A DNA stretch of 64,000 bases, taken from positions 2,976,001 through 3,040,000 of the forward strand of contig JAVTVJ010000011.1 of assembly GCA_034509425.1 (NCBI GenBank), in the 5' to 3' direction. Below the pieces are notes generated by a model. That model was not told where the DNA came from. It was given only the letters and a program-made list of their open reading frames with translations, and did not search any database. Origin of the DNA: Eopsaltria australis. Its lineage: Eukaryota > Chordata > Aves > Passeriformes > Petroicidae. Made by a program: the position numbers and the translations under genes. Position 1 is the stretch's first letter. Each line of letters begins with the position of its first letter. Positions 24,077 through 36,810 of this stretch are shown here, piece by piece.

Positions 24077-27000
24077 TTAATCAGACAAATATTTAGGAAA
24101 TAATAAATTAAACTAAGAGGTGACCAAAAAAAGATTAAGAATACAAATGAGCATGTCTATCAACAAGCATCAGATAAGTAAATACAGCCTTAGAAAAATT
24201 ACTGAGAACTGGAAAGGTCAACAAGGGCAGATACAACAGGGGGTTTATGAAGTTGGTGTTTAGAGATAAAAAACCTGGACTGGAACAAAATTTGCCTTAT
24301 TTTCAAAGAGTCAAATTCTGCTCAGTAAGGAAGTTTTCATTGGTATGAATTTTCTGAGCACAAGTTATGGATTTCTCTTTATTATACTATTGCACTGCTA
24401 GAAGAAGTCCTTTACAAGTTTAACCTTACTCTCCTACTACTGTTATTCAGACTATCTCTGGTAGTTTCAACATTTTTTCCATCTGACAAAAAAACGAACT
24501 TGAATTCTGTAATTACTTCAAATTTAGTCAATTTGTATTTCCCTTTTCAATGCTTGGCTGCTTTCCTGAGACTTATTTATTCACCTGTAACCTGTTCTGC
24601 TTCTGAAATATTTCACATGTATATTTTTCTTGATCTCTTCAGTGTCATCTCCTGATTTAGATTCGTTATTTCCTACTGAGTAATTTGATTTCTTGTCTGC
24701 TAAGATTTGTTTTATTCCAATGGGGTTGTGACTAGTATACTGAATTTTTAATTTCCTCTGGAATGAACTGTCCTTCAATTCACAGATGATAGTTTAGAAC
24801 TGAAAAATTAAAGGGCATATTTACAAAGCATCTGCTACTTGCATAGCATGCCACTCGTATTCAAAAGGATGAGTGTTTGATCATATCCCATAAATTTTCC
24901 CTTCAGCTGTCATGTGAGATCTCAAGCCTGTTTTCCAAGGCTGTATTGTATAAAAACTGAAAAGATGAACTAATCTATATTTTTAATAGAAAATTAAAGT
25001 TCTGGGTTGTCACACGTTGTTGCTGTGATCACATGTGCTCATATATGAGAAACATAGGCAAAATAAAACAGTAGAACCCCAAAATTCAGTTTAAAAATTA
25101 CTAACAAAAAGAATTTATTGAAAAATATATTAAAAAGGTGGCCTTTTTTATGCCCATTCCCTAAATTATTCATAAATTAAAGAGGACATATTTTCACATA
25201 AAATATATAAATATAATACAAACGTTAAATCTTTGGAAACTGTACTCTATATTGTCTTTGTGGGATCGGCTTGATTTTTAACAGGTAAGTATTTCTCAAA
25301 GATATTTCCAAGCTGACAAAGAATAAAAATCAATCACCAAAATAAATAAATTGCTGGATTAAGTCTTCTATTTAATAATTCCTTTGGATTAATGTTGTTT
25401 TTGCATGTTTGCTTGCTTGTTTTTAATGAGGAAAATAAGGGCAGTCATTACAGGGTATTAACATCCTCAGTGTTTAGCAAAGTTCTAGAAATGTTCACCT
25501 GTGTGATCAAGAGAAGACTGTGCTGTGGGTCTCCTTCTGTCCTCTGAGCCAACGCTGCTGTGCAAAGACAGTTGCCTCAATTCCATGCAGCAATGTCTGA
25601 AATGTTTCACAACAAATTGTGTGGTAGAATGGGTGGAGTGAGGAGTGACTGTCAATACCAAGCTGTGCAGATGTGGTCCAAAATGTTCAGGAGCTAAGTA
25701 GCATTTTGCTTTCTCATGTATTTCCAGTTGCATACAGAGGCTGTGTTTTAGTTCTGTTTATGCAAACAGCTGTTACCATCTAGGAAGAAGTAGTGCAAAA
25801 GCAGGAAGGAAGAAAGACTTCAAAATATTGTGGCAGTAAGGAAAATACAGGACCTGGATGAGAAAATAAGGGGTCAAGTGCATACAAAGGGACTTCTAAG
25901 TATAACCACTGAGTGAGTGGAAAGGCATGGAAGTTCACCAAGGGTAATGACATCTGCTAGGGAAAGAGCTACAATGGTCCTGCCCAAGTCATCAACCTTT
26001 ACTGTGAGTCTAAGATTATCCAGAGAAGTAGACTAGTAAAAAATTGCTCACACTGTTCTATCATGATTTTAATTACAGTGTGTCACTCAGCAATGTATTA
26101 TCTATCAAAATAAACTTGGTTTTTCAAAAGTCTGAGTGGCCCTGCCTACCAGAGGAAGGGACTGGTACATAAAAACAAGAAAAAAATTGATTTCTAAAGA
26201 TTATTTAAATTTCCTATGGATGTACATATTGCCCCTTGCTTCATATTGTATATGAGTAGTATCATAATGTCAGCCTCAGAGAGCTGGCGAGTATGGAACT
26301 TTAATAAATAGTTTAGGTGTAAAAAATTCCTCAGCAATCCTTATATACATCTTGACCAATGATTTATATATTTGCCCAAGGTTTGCTTGAATGCTTCATT
26401 CAATTAAAAAAAATTGCTTAGAATTGAAAAATCTCCGTTTTATATAAAAATAAGTTGTTTATATTCATTCTTGACTGCTCACTTAGGGATAGGAATGTGA
26501 AAGCAACATGTTTCTATTAAAATATTTATAAAATGAACTAGTAGCTTTCTTAGAGGAAGTTCCCTATTTATTCTGTTTGGAAATGGTAACAAGTAGGCTT
26601 GAAGGAACACTTAACCTTTAAAATAAGGAAATTAAAATTCTTTACCACACGCTGCTAAATGCTAAAGCTGAAGTTTCCTTTGCTAATTCACATAATAATA
26701 ATGCCATGCAGAATATTTGTCATACAATCCAAAGGTTTTTTTTCACAAAACACATTCACCCACCCTGAAGGGACACCTTAAATTATGTCTATTCACTCTA
26801 CTAATGAAAAAGAAACAAAAATTCTATTGTGAAAAGATGAACCACATTTCAGGCACAACTCCCTGTGCAAAGGGGAAATATTTAAGTAATTTGTCGTGCA
26901 TTTTGTGTGCTTGTTTGTCTCATCAGAATACACGTGAATAGATTTCTTAATGAGACACAGTTGTTTTATTTAGATAATGTTTGTGCAGATCTTTGAGCAT

Positions 27001-28119
27001 GTAAAGTTCTATATAAGTGCTCAGTATTATGCAGCCCAATCCTCAACCACAACCTCTCTTTTTATTTGAGTCCTGATATAGCCTATTCTCAGGAAAGGTA
27101 AGAAAAAATAATTTAAAAATTATGTCTCATATAAGACTGTGATGCAGGTCTATTGAATTGCAACCATAGAATAAGGAAGCAGAATATCAGACTAAACTCC
27201 TCTTTGTAAAAAAGGATGGTAAAATGAAAGAGAGAAAGACTTGATCGGAGGGGCTTTACAGTTATGAATAAGAATCCAGAGTACACATACAAGTCACAAG
27301 TTCAGATTCAGTCCAGGTCACTAATGGCTGAAAATCATTACCAGCTGAAAGTTATTTAGTTGCCCATATGAAAATATGTTAGTGTTCTGAGGTCACAGAG
27401 AAGAGAAATCTGTATATTTAACATTGTCATCATAATAGGTAGTATGTGCCTTTTGGAAATGACCTTGAGACTGATTTTTAGCTCAAGTACTCCGGTTCCA
27501 AACCAACATAAATTAAGTTTTGCATTAGAACCTTCTAGATGAAATTACTGCAGAGTCCTGGAAGTTAAAAACAGACAATGAGAAATGCATTATTATATGT
27601 GAGAGGAAAATAAAATTAAAATACTACATGTCACACAATACATCAATTTATCATGATGAAAATTCTTCTATTTATTATATTGAGAGACTTAGGAAGTCCT
27701 TGAGCTAGATCTTTTTAAAGAAATGAGTTTAAGGAAATATTTCCAAGTGTCAAACAGACGTTAAAACAAACTGAAAGACTCAGAACAAACAAATCAGCAA
27801 TATTACAGCTAGTCAAGATTTTTAAATGAGCTTTATCAAACCATGGAAATTTCAATTATGTATGTATTTTACTAGCTAAATTCTATGTAATTAACTAATT
27901 AAGTACTACTAAAATTTGTCTCATAGTCAGGGAAAGGAAATATTCAGAGATTTGTGTGGGTACTTATACTCCTCAATGCATTTGCATCGAATACAATGAA
28001 CAGAAAGAGCAGTGAAATGACAAGGTTTGTTGGTATTACAGATACAGAAAAATTAAATCTGACTCAAAGGAGCTGCAAGAGAATTTCACAAAACTCGAAG
28101 ACTAGTTGATGGAATGAGT
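24077..28119. other. AT-rich unique sequence, no gene seen
   Basis: About 4 kb without recognised repeats or genes. Open frames do not exceed 82 codons. The block 25440-25740 is somewhat less AT-rich and holds an 82-codon minus-strand frame with no recognisable domain. Confidence 0.5.
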
Positions 28120-28306
28120 CTGGTGAGGCAGGGTAACAGGTTGTCCAGAGAAGCTGTGTCTGCCTCATCAGTTGGAGGTGCTCAAAGTTGGACAGGGTTT
28201 GAGCAGCCTGATCTGGTAGCAGGTATCCTTGCCCATGGAAAGGGGGTGGAACTGGGTGATCTTTGAGGTCCCTTCCAACCCCTAACATTCAAAGTTTCTA
28301 TAAAAT
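28120..28306 (+). mobile_element. CR1 LINE 3'-end fragment, + strand
   Basis: The last about 190 bp of a CR1 3' UTR: the conserved AACAGGTTGTCCAGAGAAGC (28136-28155) and GGTCCCTTCCAACCCCTAAC (28267-28286) blocks are in order. The terminal repeat is degraded. It has no coding capacity. Confidence 0.9.
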
Positions 28307-30487
28307 TCAATGTGAAATAATACACAGAGTAAAACAAACATAACTGTATCCAGACAAAAATAAAGTAAATAAAACTCAATATATTTATGGTGAATAGGTC
28401 CTTTGAAAATTCAGTATTCATCATTGATTGGAAAAACCACTCAGAATTATTAGAAGAGGAGATGAAAAAGAAAGAAGCAGAAAATGTAATTTGGCTACTA
28501 GGTAAATATTTTGAACTTGAACATTTTATTTTCTGAATATAATAATTAGCAGGGCATAATAGGGAAAAACATAAAGAAAAACTACAAAGGTAAGGAAAGG
28601 TTTTAAACTTCCAGACAAGGACAAAGTCAATTGACTAGAAGCTTAAAAACGTGAAAATTTTGTGGGTGGCAAACCAGTTTTATTTAATAATTAATGAGAT
28701 GGAGAAAAAATTAGAAAGATGTAGTTGTTTAGAGAATTTACCATTACCCACAATGAATTAATTAAGGGCCATGAAATAGTCGGGTATTTGTTTAAAGAAA
28801 AAAATATATATACATACAATTCAATTGTAGCATTTACTGTTTAGAATGTTGTGCATGTTAATAGCTGAGATGGATTTAAAAAATCAATTTGATTAATTCA
28901 TGAGCAAAAAATGTATCAAAATCTATTAAACAAAAAAATACATTTTCTAGTCAGGAATTCTGTACCACAGTCTAAAGGAAGCTTAGAAATTACTCAAGAA
29001 ATAGTGTTAAAGTAGAACTATCCTCCTATAAGGAATTCCTAGGCTTGATTTCAGGTGGAAGAATATAACTTATAATATTTCTCAATAATGACATAGTAGC
29101 TTAAAATGTAACAGAATGGGAGAAAGGAGTTTGCTTTACTCTAGAAAAAGGAATAAGGTTTTGGGGGGTTGGGGTTTTCTAGCTTAACTGAAATAAGTAT
29201 CTTTTTGGCAGTGATTTATGTAAAAACCTCTCAGATTTACTTTAAAATAAATTTTCTATCATTCTTGAGACCTCTTGATGAAAGATAAGCTTAAAAGGAC
29301 TGATAATTTGCTACAAAGTGCTAAAATCCAAATGCAAATCAAATATAACTGAGGTAAGAATAAGGTGCAGATAGGAATCTTAGCTCAGGGGTTTCACAGC
29401 AGAAGAAAGACTTAAAGATTCCATTTCCAGAAGTGCGCACTATGAACCATCACTTGACTTCTCAACATCCATATTTATTCCATGGCTCAAACATGTCATC
29501 AGATTTCTCAGTGAGAAAAAAAAAAGAATTAATTTTAAAATAGTCCCATTTTTATTATTGAAATGTGATGCTCAAGCTTATTTATTCCCAATTTTCATTA
29601 TGCAATAATCTAAACTTGCTTCTCTTTCTTCCTTGAGCGCTATGTCAGTGTCAGTCCTCAAATTGCACTAGTGTCTGTGCTTCAGTGGTTTTAAAAACTG
29701 TCACTTTCATCTGCTGCCATTTCACAGGGTCAGCTCTCCATGGGAGATTATTTTATACTCCATTACCTACAAGTAGAACAAGGACTGAAGCATAGTTGTA
29801 AAGAAAACTTACTCAAAGTTACAAATTTTCCTATCATTTAAAAGAGCCAAATACATTTTGGTTCTTTCTCTAGCTCTGCTGGTTTATATGACTTCAGACT
29901 CTCACAATCCACAGTCTGCAGTTACCTCAGATAACAGAATGACCTAAAAAAATTCATCCTTATTTTAAAGAAAGTTTGTCTTATTAAAATTATTTAAAGC
30001 TACCAGGACTTGAGCTCCTAGCCTGGCAATTTAGCAAATCATAAAATGTCCTGTTCTTTGGTGACGTGCTGCACAATGATGGCACATTTTTCACATATAT
30101 GTTCTATTGAATTTGAGCTAAAAAACATAGGCACTAGGGAGAAAAGGGGGCATTTTACAAGGTTTGCTTCCTGACAGGCTTTTATAAAATCATTTATACT
30201 TTTAAGTTTGAAAAATCTTAGTAAAACAGAATCCAAATAGTCTTGAAGATCAGAGCTAGGATATCTAAATCCTGCTGCTTCACCATAACACTTGGTCCTT
30301 GAGCTCATTTATATTAACAATAGACAGAAAAGCAGCCAGATAAGATCAGCATTACTTTCCATTTCCAGATGGGACTTTTGTGCTGGGTTCATTCATCTCT
30401 TGTCCTTTTCAAAGTACCAAAAAAAGCCTCAGTTTATTTTAACTAAAATAGAAAAAGCTTTGGAGACATTCTCAGCATAAGTATTCA
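28307..30487. other. AT-rich unique sequence, no gene seen
   Basis: No gene or dispersed repeat is recognised up to the LTR that begins at 30488. The longest frame is 89 codons (30039-30308, minus strand) and is unrecognised. Confidence 0.5.
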
Positions 30488-31503
30488 TGTGTATTGGATT
30501 TGCATGGCTAGGTTTTGGTAGCCAGAGGGACTACAGAGCGGCTTCTGTGAGAAGTTTCTAGAAACTTCCCCCATGTCTGACAGAGCCAATGCCAGACGGC
30601 TCCAGGACGAACCTGCCACTGGCCAAGGCTGAGCCCATCAGAGAAGGTAATAACGTCTGTGATAATAAATTTATTAAGGAAAAAAAATACTATTGCACAG
30701 ATGTAATTGCACTAAGAGAATAGGGGAGTGAGCATATCTGAGAGGACAGCTCTGCAGACACCAAGTTCAGTGGAGAAGGAGGTGGCAGAGGTGCTTCAGG
30801 TACCAGAAATGAGATTCCCCTGCAGCTCATGGCACAGACCTTGGTGCAGCATCTGCACCCTTGAATGTGGGACCATGAAGATGGAGAGATCCACCTGCAG
30901 CCCATGGAGGAGATCCATGCAAGAGCAGGTGAATGTGACCTGAGAGGAGGCTGTGACCCCAGAGGACACCCACACTGAAGCAGAGTCCTGGCAGGGGCCT
31001 GTGATCTGCAGAGAGAGAAGCCCATGTTGGAGCAGGTTTGCTGGTAGACTCACAATCCTGTGTGGAACCCACCTTGCCTGTCCTTGATGGACTGCACCTT
31101 GTGGAAAGGGAAACACATTGTAGCAGTTCATGATGAACTTCTGCCTGTGGGAAGGACTGACAATGGAGAAGTTCATGGAGGACTGTCTTCTTTGGGAGCA
31201 GCTCCACATTAGAGCTGGGGAAGGACTCCTCTCCCTCAGTCATGGGCAGAAACAACCTGTGAGTTTTCAGGGTTTGTTTTATTTTTCATTATCTGGCTCT
31301 GATTTTGATTTGTAATAAATGCAATTAATTTCCCCAAGTCAAGTCTGTTTTGCCTGTGACAGGAAGCAATGAGTGATCTCTCCCTGTTTTTATCTCAATT
31401 TATGAACCTTTTGTTATATTTTCTCCCTTTCATCCACTCATGGAGGGCAGTGATAGAGCAGCTTTGGTGGGTACCTGGCATCCAGCCAGGGTCAACCCAC
31501 ACA
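30488..31503 (+). mobile_element. Solo LTR, ERVL-like avian endogenous retrovirus, near full length
   Basis: About 1 kb. The left end resembles TG...GCATGGCTAGGTTTTGG and the right end resembles CAGCCAGGGTCAACCCACA, matching a bird LTR family I know from memory (ERVL/ERV3-like by inference). A degraded AT-rich TATA-like region lies at 30660-30680 and a canonical AATAAA poly(A) signal at 31314-31319, so the sense strand is plus. The middle part (30740-31250) consists of imperfect units with phrases such as 'CCTGCAGCTCATGG', giving several overlapping open frames up to 142 codons (30690-31255) that are not genes. No internal retroviral genes flank it. No clean target-site duplication is visible. 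Confidence 0.85.
30551..30568. promoter_or_regulatory. Perfect four-unit heat-shock-element-like array inside the LTR
   Basis: The 18-bp perfect palindrome GAAGTTTCTAGAAACTTC contains GAA/TTC/GAA/TTC with exact 2-bp spacing. This satisfies the nGAAn inverted-repeat consensus bound by heat-shock factors. It lies about 110 bp upstream of the TATA-like region, in the presumed U3. The match is seen in sequence; binding or activity is inference. Confidence 0.5.
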
Positions 31504-33758
31504 CTGTGCAAACCAGTTTTCCCTATCACTCACCAGCCTTTAGATATATGCTACATCTGGAAAACACAAGTGAGGGTTTTCTACCTGCTGAAATATATAT
31601 ATATATTTCTACGTCACTCAAATACTTTCTTTACAACGTTGAGAAAGAAAGCAGAGATCACAGAACTTTGTTCTAAACCCAATATTTTAGCATGATTTTC
31701 TTCTGAAGGCTGCTGGACTAGAACCAAAACTAGATTAAAACTAATCATTGAATACTTATCACCCACTATTCCCTGAAGCTGTATGAATGGCTGTCTCTGT
31801 GCTTTCATCCCCAAGACCACCACATCAGTCATGTAAAAAAGGTTGCTGGTCAGCAGTGCATGTCATCATCATATATTCAATGTTATTTTCTTTTTTCAGT
31901 TAAAAATACCTCCAAGTCAACAAAAGAATCTCATTTCTTTTTCATTAATCCTGACCATGTTTTCCTGTCATATTCACAGAGCACATTTCACAGTTTCTCT
32001 TTAACAGATGCAGCTTGATCCGACTAGAACTACATCAGCATTGTATGATACAGCCTGTAAACTGTCAAGAACAAGTATGGCTGTGTCTAGTCAGTGCTTA
32101 GGCAGAACACTGTAACCCCCAGCTTGCCTGCATGATATCGAAGCAGGACCACTGGGGGAGCTGAAAGTCTTTCCATCCCTCCCTGCAGGTTTCCAAACCT
32201 TGTGGTGCTGTACTAATGGAATACTATGTCTCTGGGAAGGCTTGGGGGTTCTGCATGCTCCAGAAGTTTCATATTCCCTCCCTGAGGTCATAGGAAAGAT
32301 AACTGAGCATAACCAGAAGTTACAGTACTGATGTGCTCAATAGGCTCAAAATCATTTTAGAATTACAGCACGCACTGTAAAGCAAGTCCTTTTCATTTGC
32401 TAACATCGAGCTATTGGTTAGCAATGGTAAACTTATATAGTCTGAAAAGAAAAAAAAAAAAACAAACCTCCAAATATTGTACATTAAAACAGTGAAAATT
32501 TGGTACTCCAGAAATGACAATTTTAGAGAGTCAGTTGTGAAAGGTTAACACAACTGATGCAGCATTTCCAGAGAAGATGAATTATGAGGTTTGTTGAAGT
32601 GGAAGATTAAGTGGATTTTCCTTTTGATATTATTGTTTCACAATAAATGTGCTTTTTTACCTTCTGCATTACAGCTTTTAGATACATGACACTGAAACAC
32701 TTAGGAACTAATACACTAACAGCATTCTACTTGCAACTCTCAGCACACACAGAGGACTTGTATATCAACCTGGCAGCTGTCTTTCCATTTGCTATTTAAT
32801 GAATCCAGCACCTTCATTTATATTTTTTTCATGCTAATTTTATTATGCAGAGCTTTCAGAGGCCATGCAGAATACTACCTGCAAGAAAAAAGTGAATGGG
32901 GCATTTTAAAGCCACATACAGTTATTTTCAGAAGAACGGCTCTTAGGCTTTACTCAGAACTTCTTTATTTATGAATCAAGTAATTCCAAGGCACTATGAG
33001 GAAAGAAAAAAGAAGTTCTTTCTTTGTTTCATTCAACACTGTTCACTGTGCTTCTCAATCAGGAAAATTTATAGCATAAAACTATGTTGCACTCAATTGG
33101 AATGTTATATTACTCATTTTTTTATTTCCTTAATATATTCCTGCATAACTCTAGATACAGTCAGTACCACAATTTATTTGCTCAGGATTCAGTGTAGAAT
33201 TTATTTTAATCTATTAGAATGCACAAATAAAAAAACTTCTTGTTAGTATGAGAAGTCATTTACAAAAAGAGAAGCAGAACCTAGACTCAGTTTCAAGTCA
33301 TGCACCCTTTGTACTCCACTTTTGCAATACTAAGCAGCTAATACTAAGTTCTAGTGATAGTAGTTACTAATCCTAAATAGCATGGATGCTACTCTGTGCA
33401 AGGATTCTTGACAGAAAAAGGAGGCCCATTACCAATATGCCTTAAATTTTGCTATAATGAATGTTTTAAGTACAGCATTTTTCTCCTGCCAAATTCCAAC
33501 CAATCACTTAGGGAGATTACCACTCAGCCTAGGTCTTTTCCCTTCCCTCCTCAAACAATTCTGCACTATATGCATCATCAGCATGAACAAAACAGCATCA
33601 ACTTTGTAATTTTACTTCTTTTAATGTATCATTCATTAACATGATGTTTTCATCATTGATTTGGGTACTGGGACAATGACCCAAGAAAAAACATAACATA
33701 CTTTTTTACCCCTTCCTAGTCTAATTTTCTCTCATGTTTGACATGGACTATACACAAT
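31504..33758. other. AT-rich unique sequence, no gene seen
   Basis: Contains a short (AT)n tract at 31591-31607. Open frames reach 108 codons (31369-31695) but overlap the LTR end and the AT tract and show no domain. The segment 32090-32300 is less AT-rich and unidentified. Confidence 0.5.
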
Positions 33759-33778
33759 CTATCCTATCCTATCCTATT
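33759..33778. repeat. Short (ATCCT)n microsatellite
   Basis: About three to four perfect ATCCT units precede the probable LTR that starts just downstream. It may be a chance pentanucleotide expansion. Confidence 0.85.
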
Positions 33779-33779
33779 C

Positions 33780-34500
33780 AAAGGAAAGCACAGGCAGCAC
33801 AGGAGGGTAGGTATGTATTGCTTTTTATCTGCTGCTTCATGCCTCTGTCCCTTCCACTGCTTTGGGCTTCTTCATTTTCCACTCCTCTGACATGTGCTAT
33901 CAACAGGCCCCTGGCTTCAGAGCTTTCTCTGTCTCAGTGTGGGTCATCCATAGCTGCAGCCCTTCAGGGTATGTGTCACAGTATGGGTCACCCATGGCCA
34001 CAGTTCCCCAGCAGTCTCTATGCCTTAACGTGTGTCCTCCAAAAGCCGAAGTCCCTTAGGAGTGTTCCTTCCCTGACAAGGGTCACGCACAACCAGAGCC
34101 CCTAACCCAAGAGGTGTCCCTAAGCCAATATGGGTCACCTCTTTCCAGGACAGTATCTCCAGCCTTGCCCTTAGTTGTGCCATCCTTAGCATCTTTTCTA
34201 CCATGTCTTCCTAAAATTGTATCTTTCTGCATGTCTCTGCAGCATCCAGAGCCTCACCAGTCCCCTGGACCTGCTGCTCATCCTTAGAAATGCACCACAG
34301 TGTTCCTTGTCAGGCTGCAGTCTTGGCAGGTGATGGGCTGCTCAGCCCAGCATCAGACTGGGTTGAAATAAGCATGGGACACTTCATGGCCTGCCTCACA
34401 AAGGTCACTTGCATCTCCTTGCTTCAAAAACATCACCGTTTATACTCCATACAGTGACAGTGGCTCTGGATGTGACTGTGGATACTAACCACATTGTAGT
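33780..34500 (-). mobile_element. Probable diverged retroviral LTR, - strand
   Basis: The block is clearly GC-richer than its surroundings. It holds degenerate tandem units containing GGGTCAYCCAT-like cores (around 33944, 33986 and 34125), a pattern that I associate with antisense copies of ERVL-type bird LTRs. The downstream phrase CATGGGACACTTCATGGCCT (34373-34392) fits the same interpretation. Neither terminus is defined and no TG/CA ends or target duplication were found. The 123-codon plus-strand frame (33734-34105) is judged a shadow of this repeat. It could also be a different, unclassified interspersed repeat. Confidence 0.5.
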
Positions 34501-35095
34501 TACATGCTGTAGCACATATCAAGACTGTCCAAAATCCCCTAAATCTTTATACTAGCTTATTTTTCATCCTCTTAAATGGAGATTCTGGTGTTTTCAAATC
34601 TTCCAGATGTCTTTTGGAGCTCACTATTCAGCTAGCTGTCATATATTAAACTAGGACACAGCTCTGACTTTTCCTTCTGCAGGTTGTTTTAACTGTCAAT
34701 CAATCAAAGCTAATCACATTAATGAAATTCATAAATAAAGTAAAAGCAAAATGAAGAACAAACATCTTCTGAAAAAAATAAATAACACTTCAAAAGCTAT
34801 TATAAAAGCACAGGCTGAGAAAAACAAAGGGAAATTTACCTTGGAAAAGTCAGGCTAATGCATCTGAGAAAAGCAAATCTGAAATGCTGGCATTTAACAT
34901 GACATACCTTTGAGAAGCCGTAACATTTTCAAGAGGTCATAGACTGATGACAGAACTGAACATCAGGGTACAGCATCCTGAATCAGAGACATAACAGTCA
35001 CTTTTTTACACTCTGATTCAAAGTAGGCACTATGCTGCAAAAAGATACAGCTGCATTTGAACCCTGCAAAACACCCTGAAGACTGCTGATAGAAG

Positions 35096-35117
35096 CCTTT
35101 GTAGAGCTCTACAAAGG
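35096..35117. repeat. Perfect 22-bp palindrome
   Basis: An 11-bp arm CCTTTGTAGAG (35096-35106) is followed directly by its exact reverse complement CTCTACAAAGG (35107-35117), without a spacer. The centre contains GAGCTC. This is seen directly; no function is assigned. Confidence 0.95.
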
Positions 35118-36639
35118 TTGATGTAGAAGGAAAGGAAGACAAAAGTCAAAAATCGTCTGTAAAGAAGGATTAGGGATACATGTGTTTTTTTACTTGGTTA
35201 TTTAAAAGAGAATTTAGGTTGGGGAAGAAGGTTTGCAAGAAAAATAATTGAAACCTTTTTCTTGGTTATGCCTTTAAAAATAGCATGGAGAAACATTTCA
35301 TTTACAATACAAACCCTTTCTGACTGGGAATTAGCAGATAACTGGCTGCTTAAATGTCAAGATAAGTACTTGCACCTAAATTTCTCTGACTTTATTTCCA
35401 TATTTCTCTTCTCTTTCACTGTCTGATGGTCAAAAAAAGGAACTTCAAGATAAAGAATGAAAGTAATGTCTTCATGTGCTTTCATCACATTATTACATGA
35501 ATACACTGCTTATGCAAAACCACAGAAAAGCAATCAATACTAGGGAGCACTTAAGTGTAAGGATTTGCTTAGCAAAAAAATCCAAGTGAAATTTTAGGCA
35601 GGTGGAGGAGTTATTATACTCTGTGGGCCAAATCCCAAGAACTCTGTGGCACTATTTTAGCTGATGACTGAGTGGTTTGCCAGTCTCCCCAATGTGGAAT
35701 TGCCTTAGAACAGCACAAAGGCTAGTGCTGACAGCAAAAGAATGTTGAAACAGAAGCAGTATGAAAAATATCAGTCCTTCCTAGTTCAGCAATTATTAGC
35801 AGTAAATTTTCAACTGAAATGGACTTCCGCCAAGATGCCTCAGCCAAAACCAGTACTTCAAAATGTAATTTTAATGCTGCATTATACTCAGGAATCTGAA
35901 ACAATTTAGTGCAGGTGTACTGGTTGTTCCTTTTAGTGGTAACATTTCTCAGTAGCTACCTTATTATGACATTTGCAGTAGCACAGTGCTTTTGTGTTCC
36001 AAGGAGGGAACTATTCTCATGTCTTCAGTATCAGAGTGGTCACTACAGCTTTTTGTTAAGTATAAATTACTGCACATCACTTACAAGGTGAAAATGGTCA
36101 TCAACCTATAATCTAAGCTGACAATAGAGTATTTTACAAAACCACTATATGACTGCAGTCAAAGAATATCTAAGAAAAATGGGGAAGGATGACACCTGGA
36201 TAATTCTGCATTTCTTGCCTTTTCTGTGAGACTGCCTCTACCCTTTGGAGGCTTGACTGGATTGCAGCATTTACTGCTGCTAAAAATCCACTGAGGAAAA
36301 AATGAATAGAGCTGTTTTCACCTGGTCAGTACTTGTTAATTTACAAGTGATGTTACAAAGTTCTGAGCTCCAGGAAAACACTTTGATACTTTGCCTGAAT
36401 CTCTGAATAAGTCACTAGTTTTGTAGTATCTGCTTTCACTTTACTCACCACAGTTTTTTAAAAAGCTAGTCCCAAATTCTTCCTTCTTTCTTTGATGCTT
36501 TGATAGATAAACTTATATAGAATTTTTGGAACCAGCTATATTGCTGGTAAGCAGGAGGCTTTAGCACCTGGCATTAGTATTCACCTGATAGCAATTCTCT
36601 GCTGAAAATCTTTGTGTGTTCTCTAGAAGAGTACATTAA

Positions 36640-36810
36640 AGTAATTAAAGATATATAAATATATATATATCAATAATATACACATAAGTATAAATAGCAT
36701 ATATTAAATATATGAAAAATACATAAAGCAAATAAAATATATAATATATAGAATATAATATAGAAAATTGATAAATATTTATATAAATATATATACATAT
36801 ATTTTTTCTG
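36640..36810. repeat. AT-rich low-complexity / (TA)n-derived tract
   Basis: About 170 bp is composed almost wholly of A and T, with alternating TA runs, interrupted by rare C and G. It is a decayed microsatellite with strong potential for DNA unwinding. The 86-codon minus-strand frame across it is low-complexity and not a gene. Confidence 0.9.

Noticed and set aside
26995..27030. TATATAAG promoter-like box
   Set aside because: Such AT-rich boxes are expected by chance here and no downstream transcript feature supports it.
30690..31255. Three overlapping minus-strand frames of 111-142 codons
   Set aside because: They lie within the repeated middle part of a solo LTR; their overlap in different frames reflects GC-richer composition.
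30483..31508. Target-site duplication around the ERVL-like LTR
   Set aside because: The five bases on each side do not match for any reasonable choice of LTR ends, so either ends are misplaced or the duplication has decayed.
33734..34105. 123-codon plus-strand frame
   Set aside because: Lies in the probable LTR at 33780-34500 and begins across an ATCCT microsatellite.
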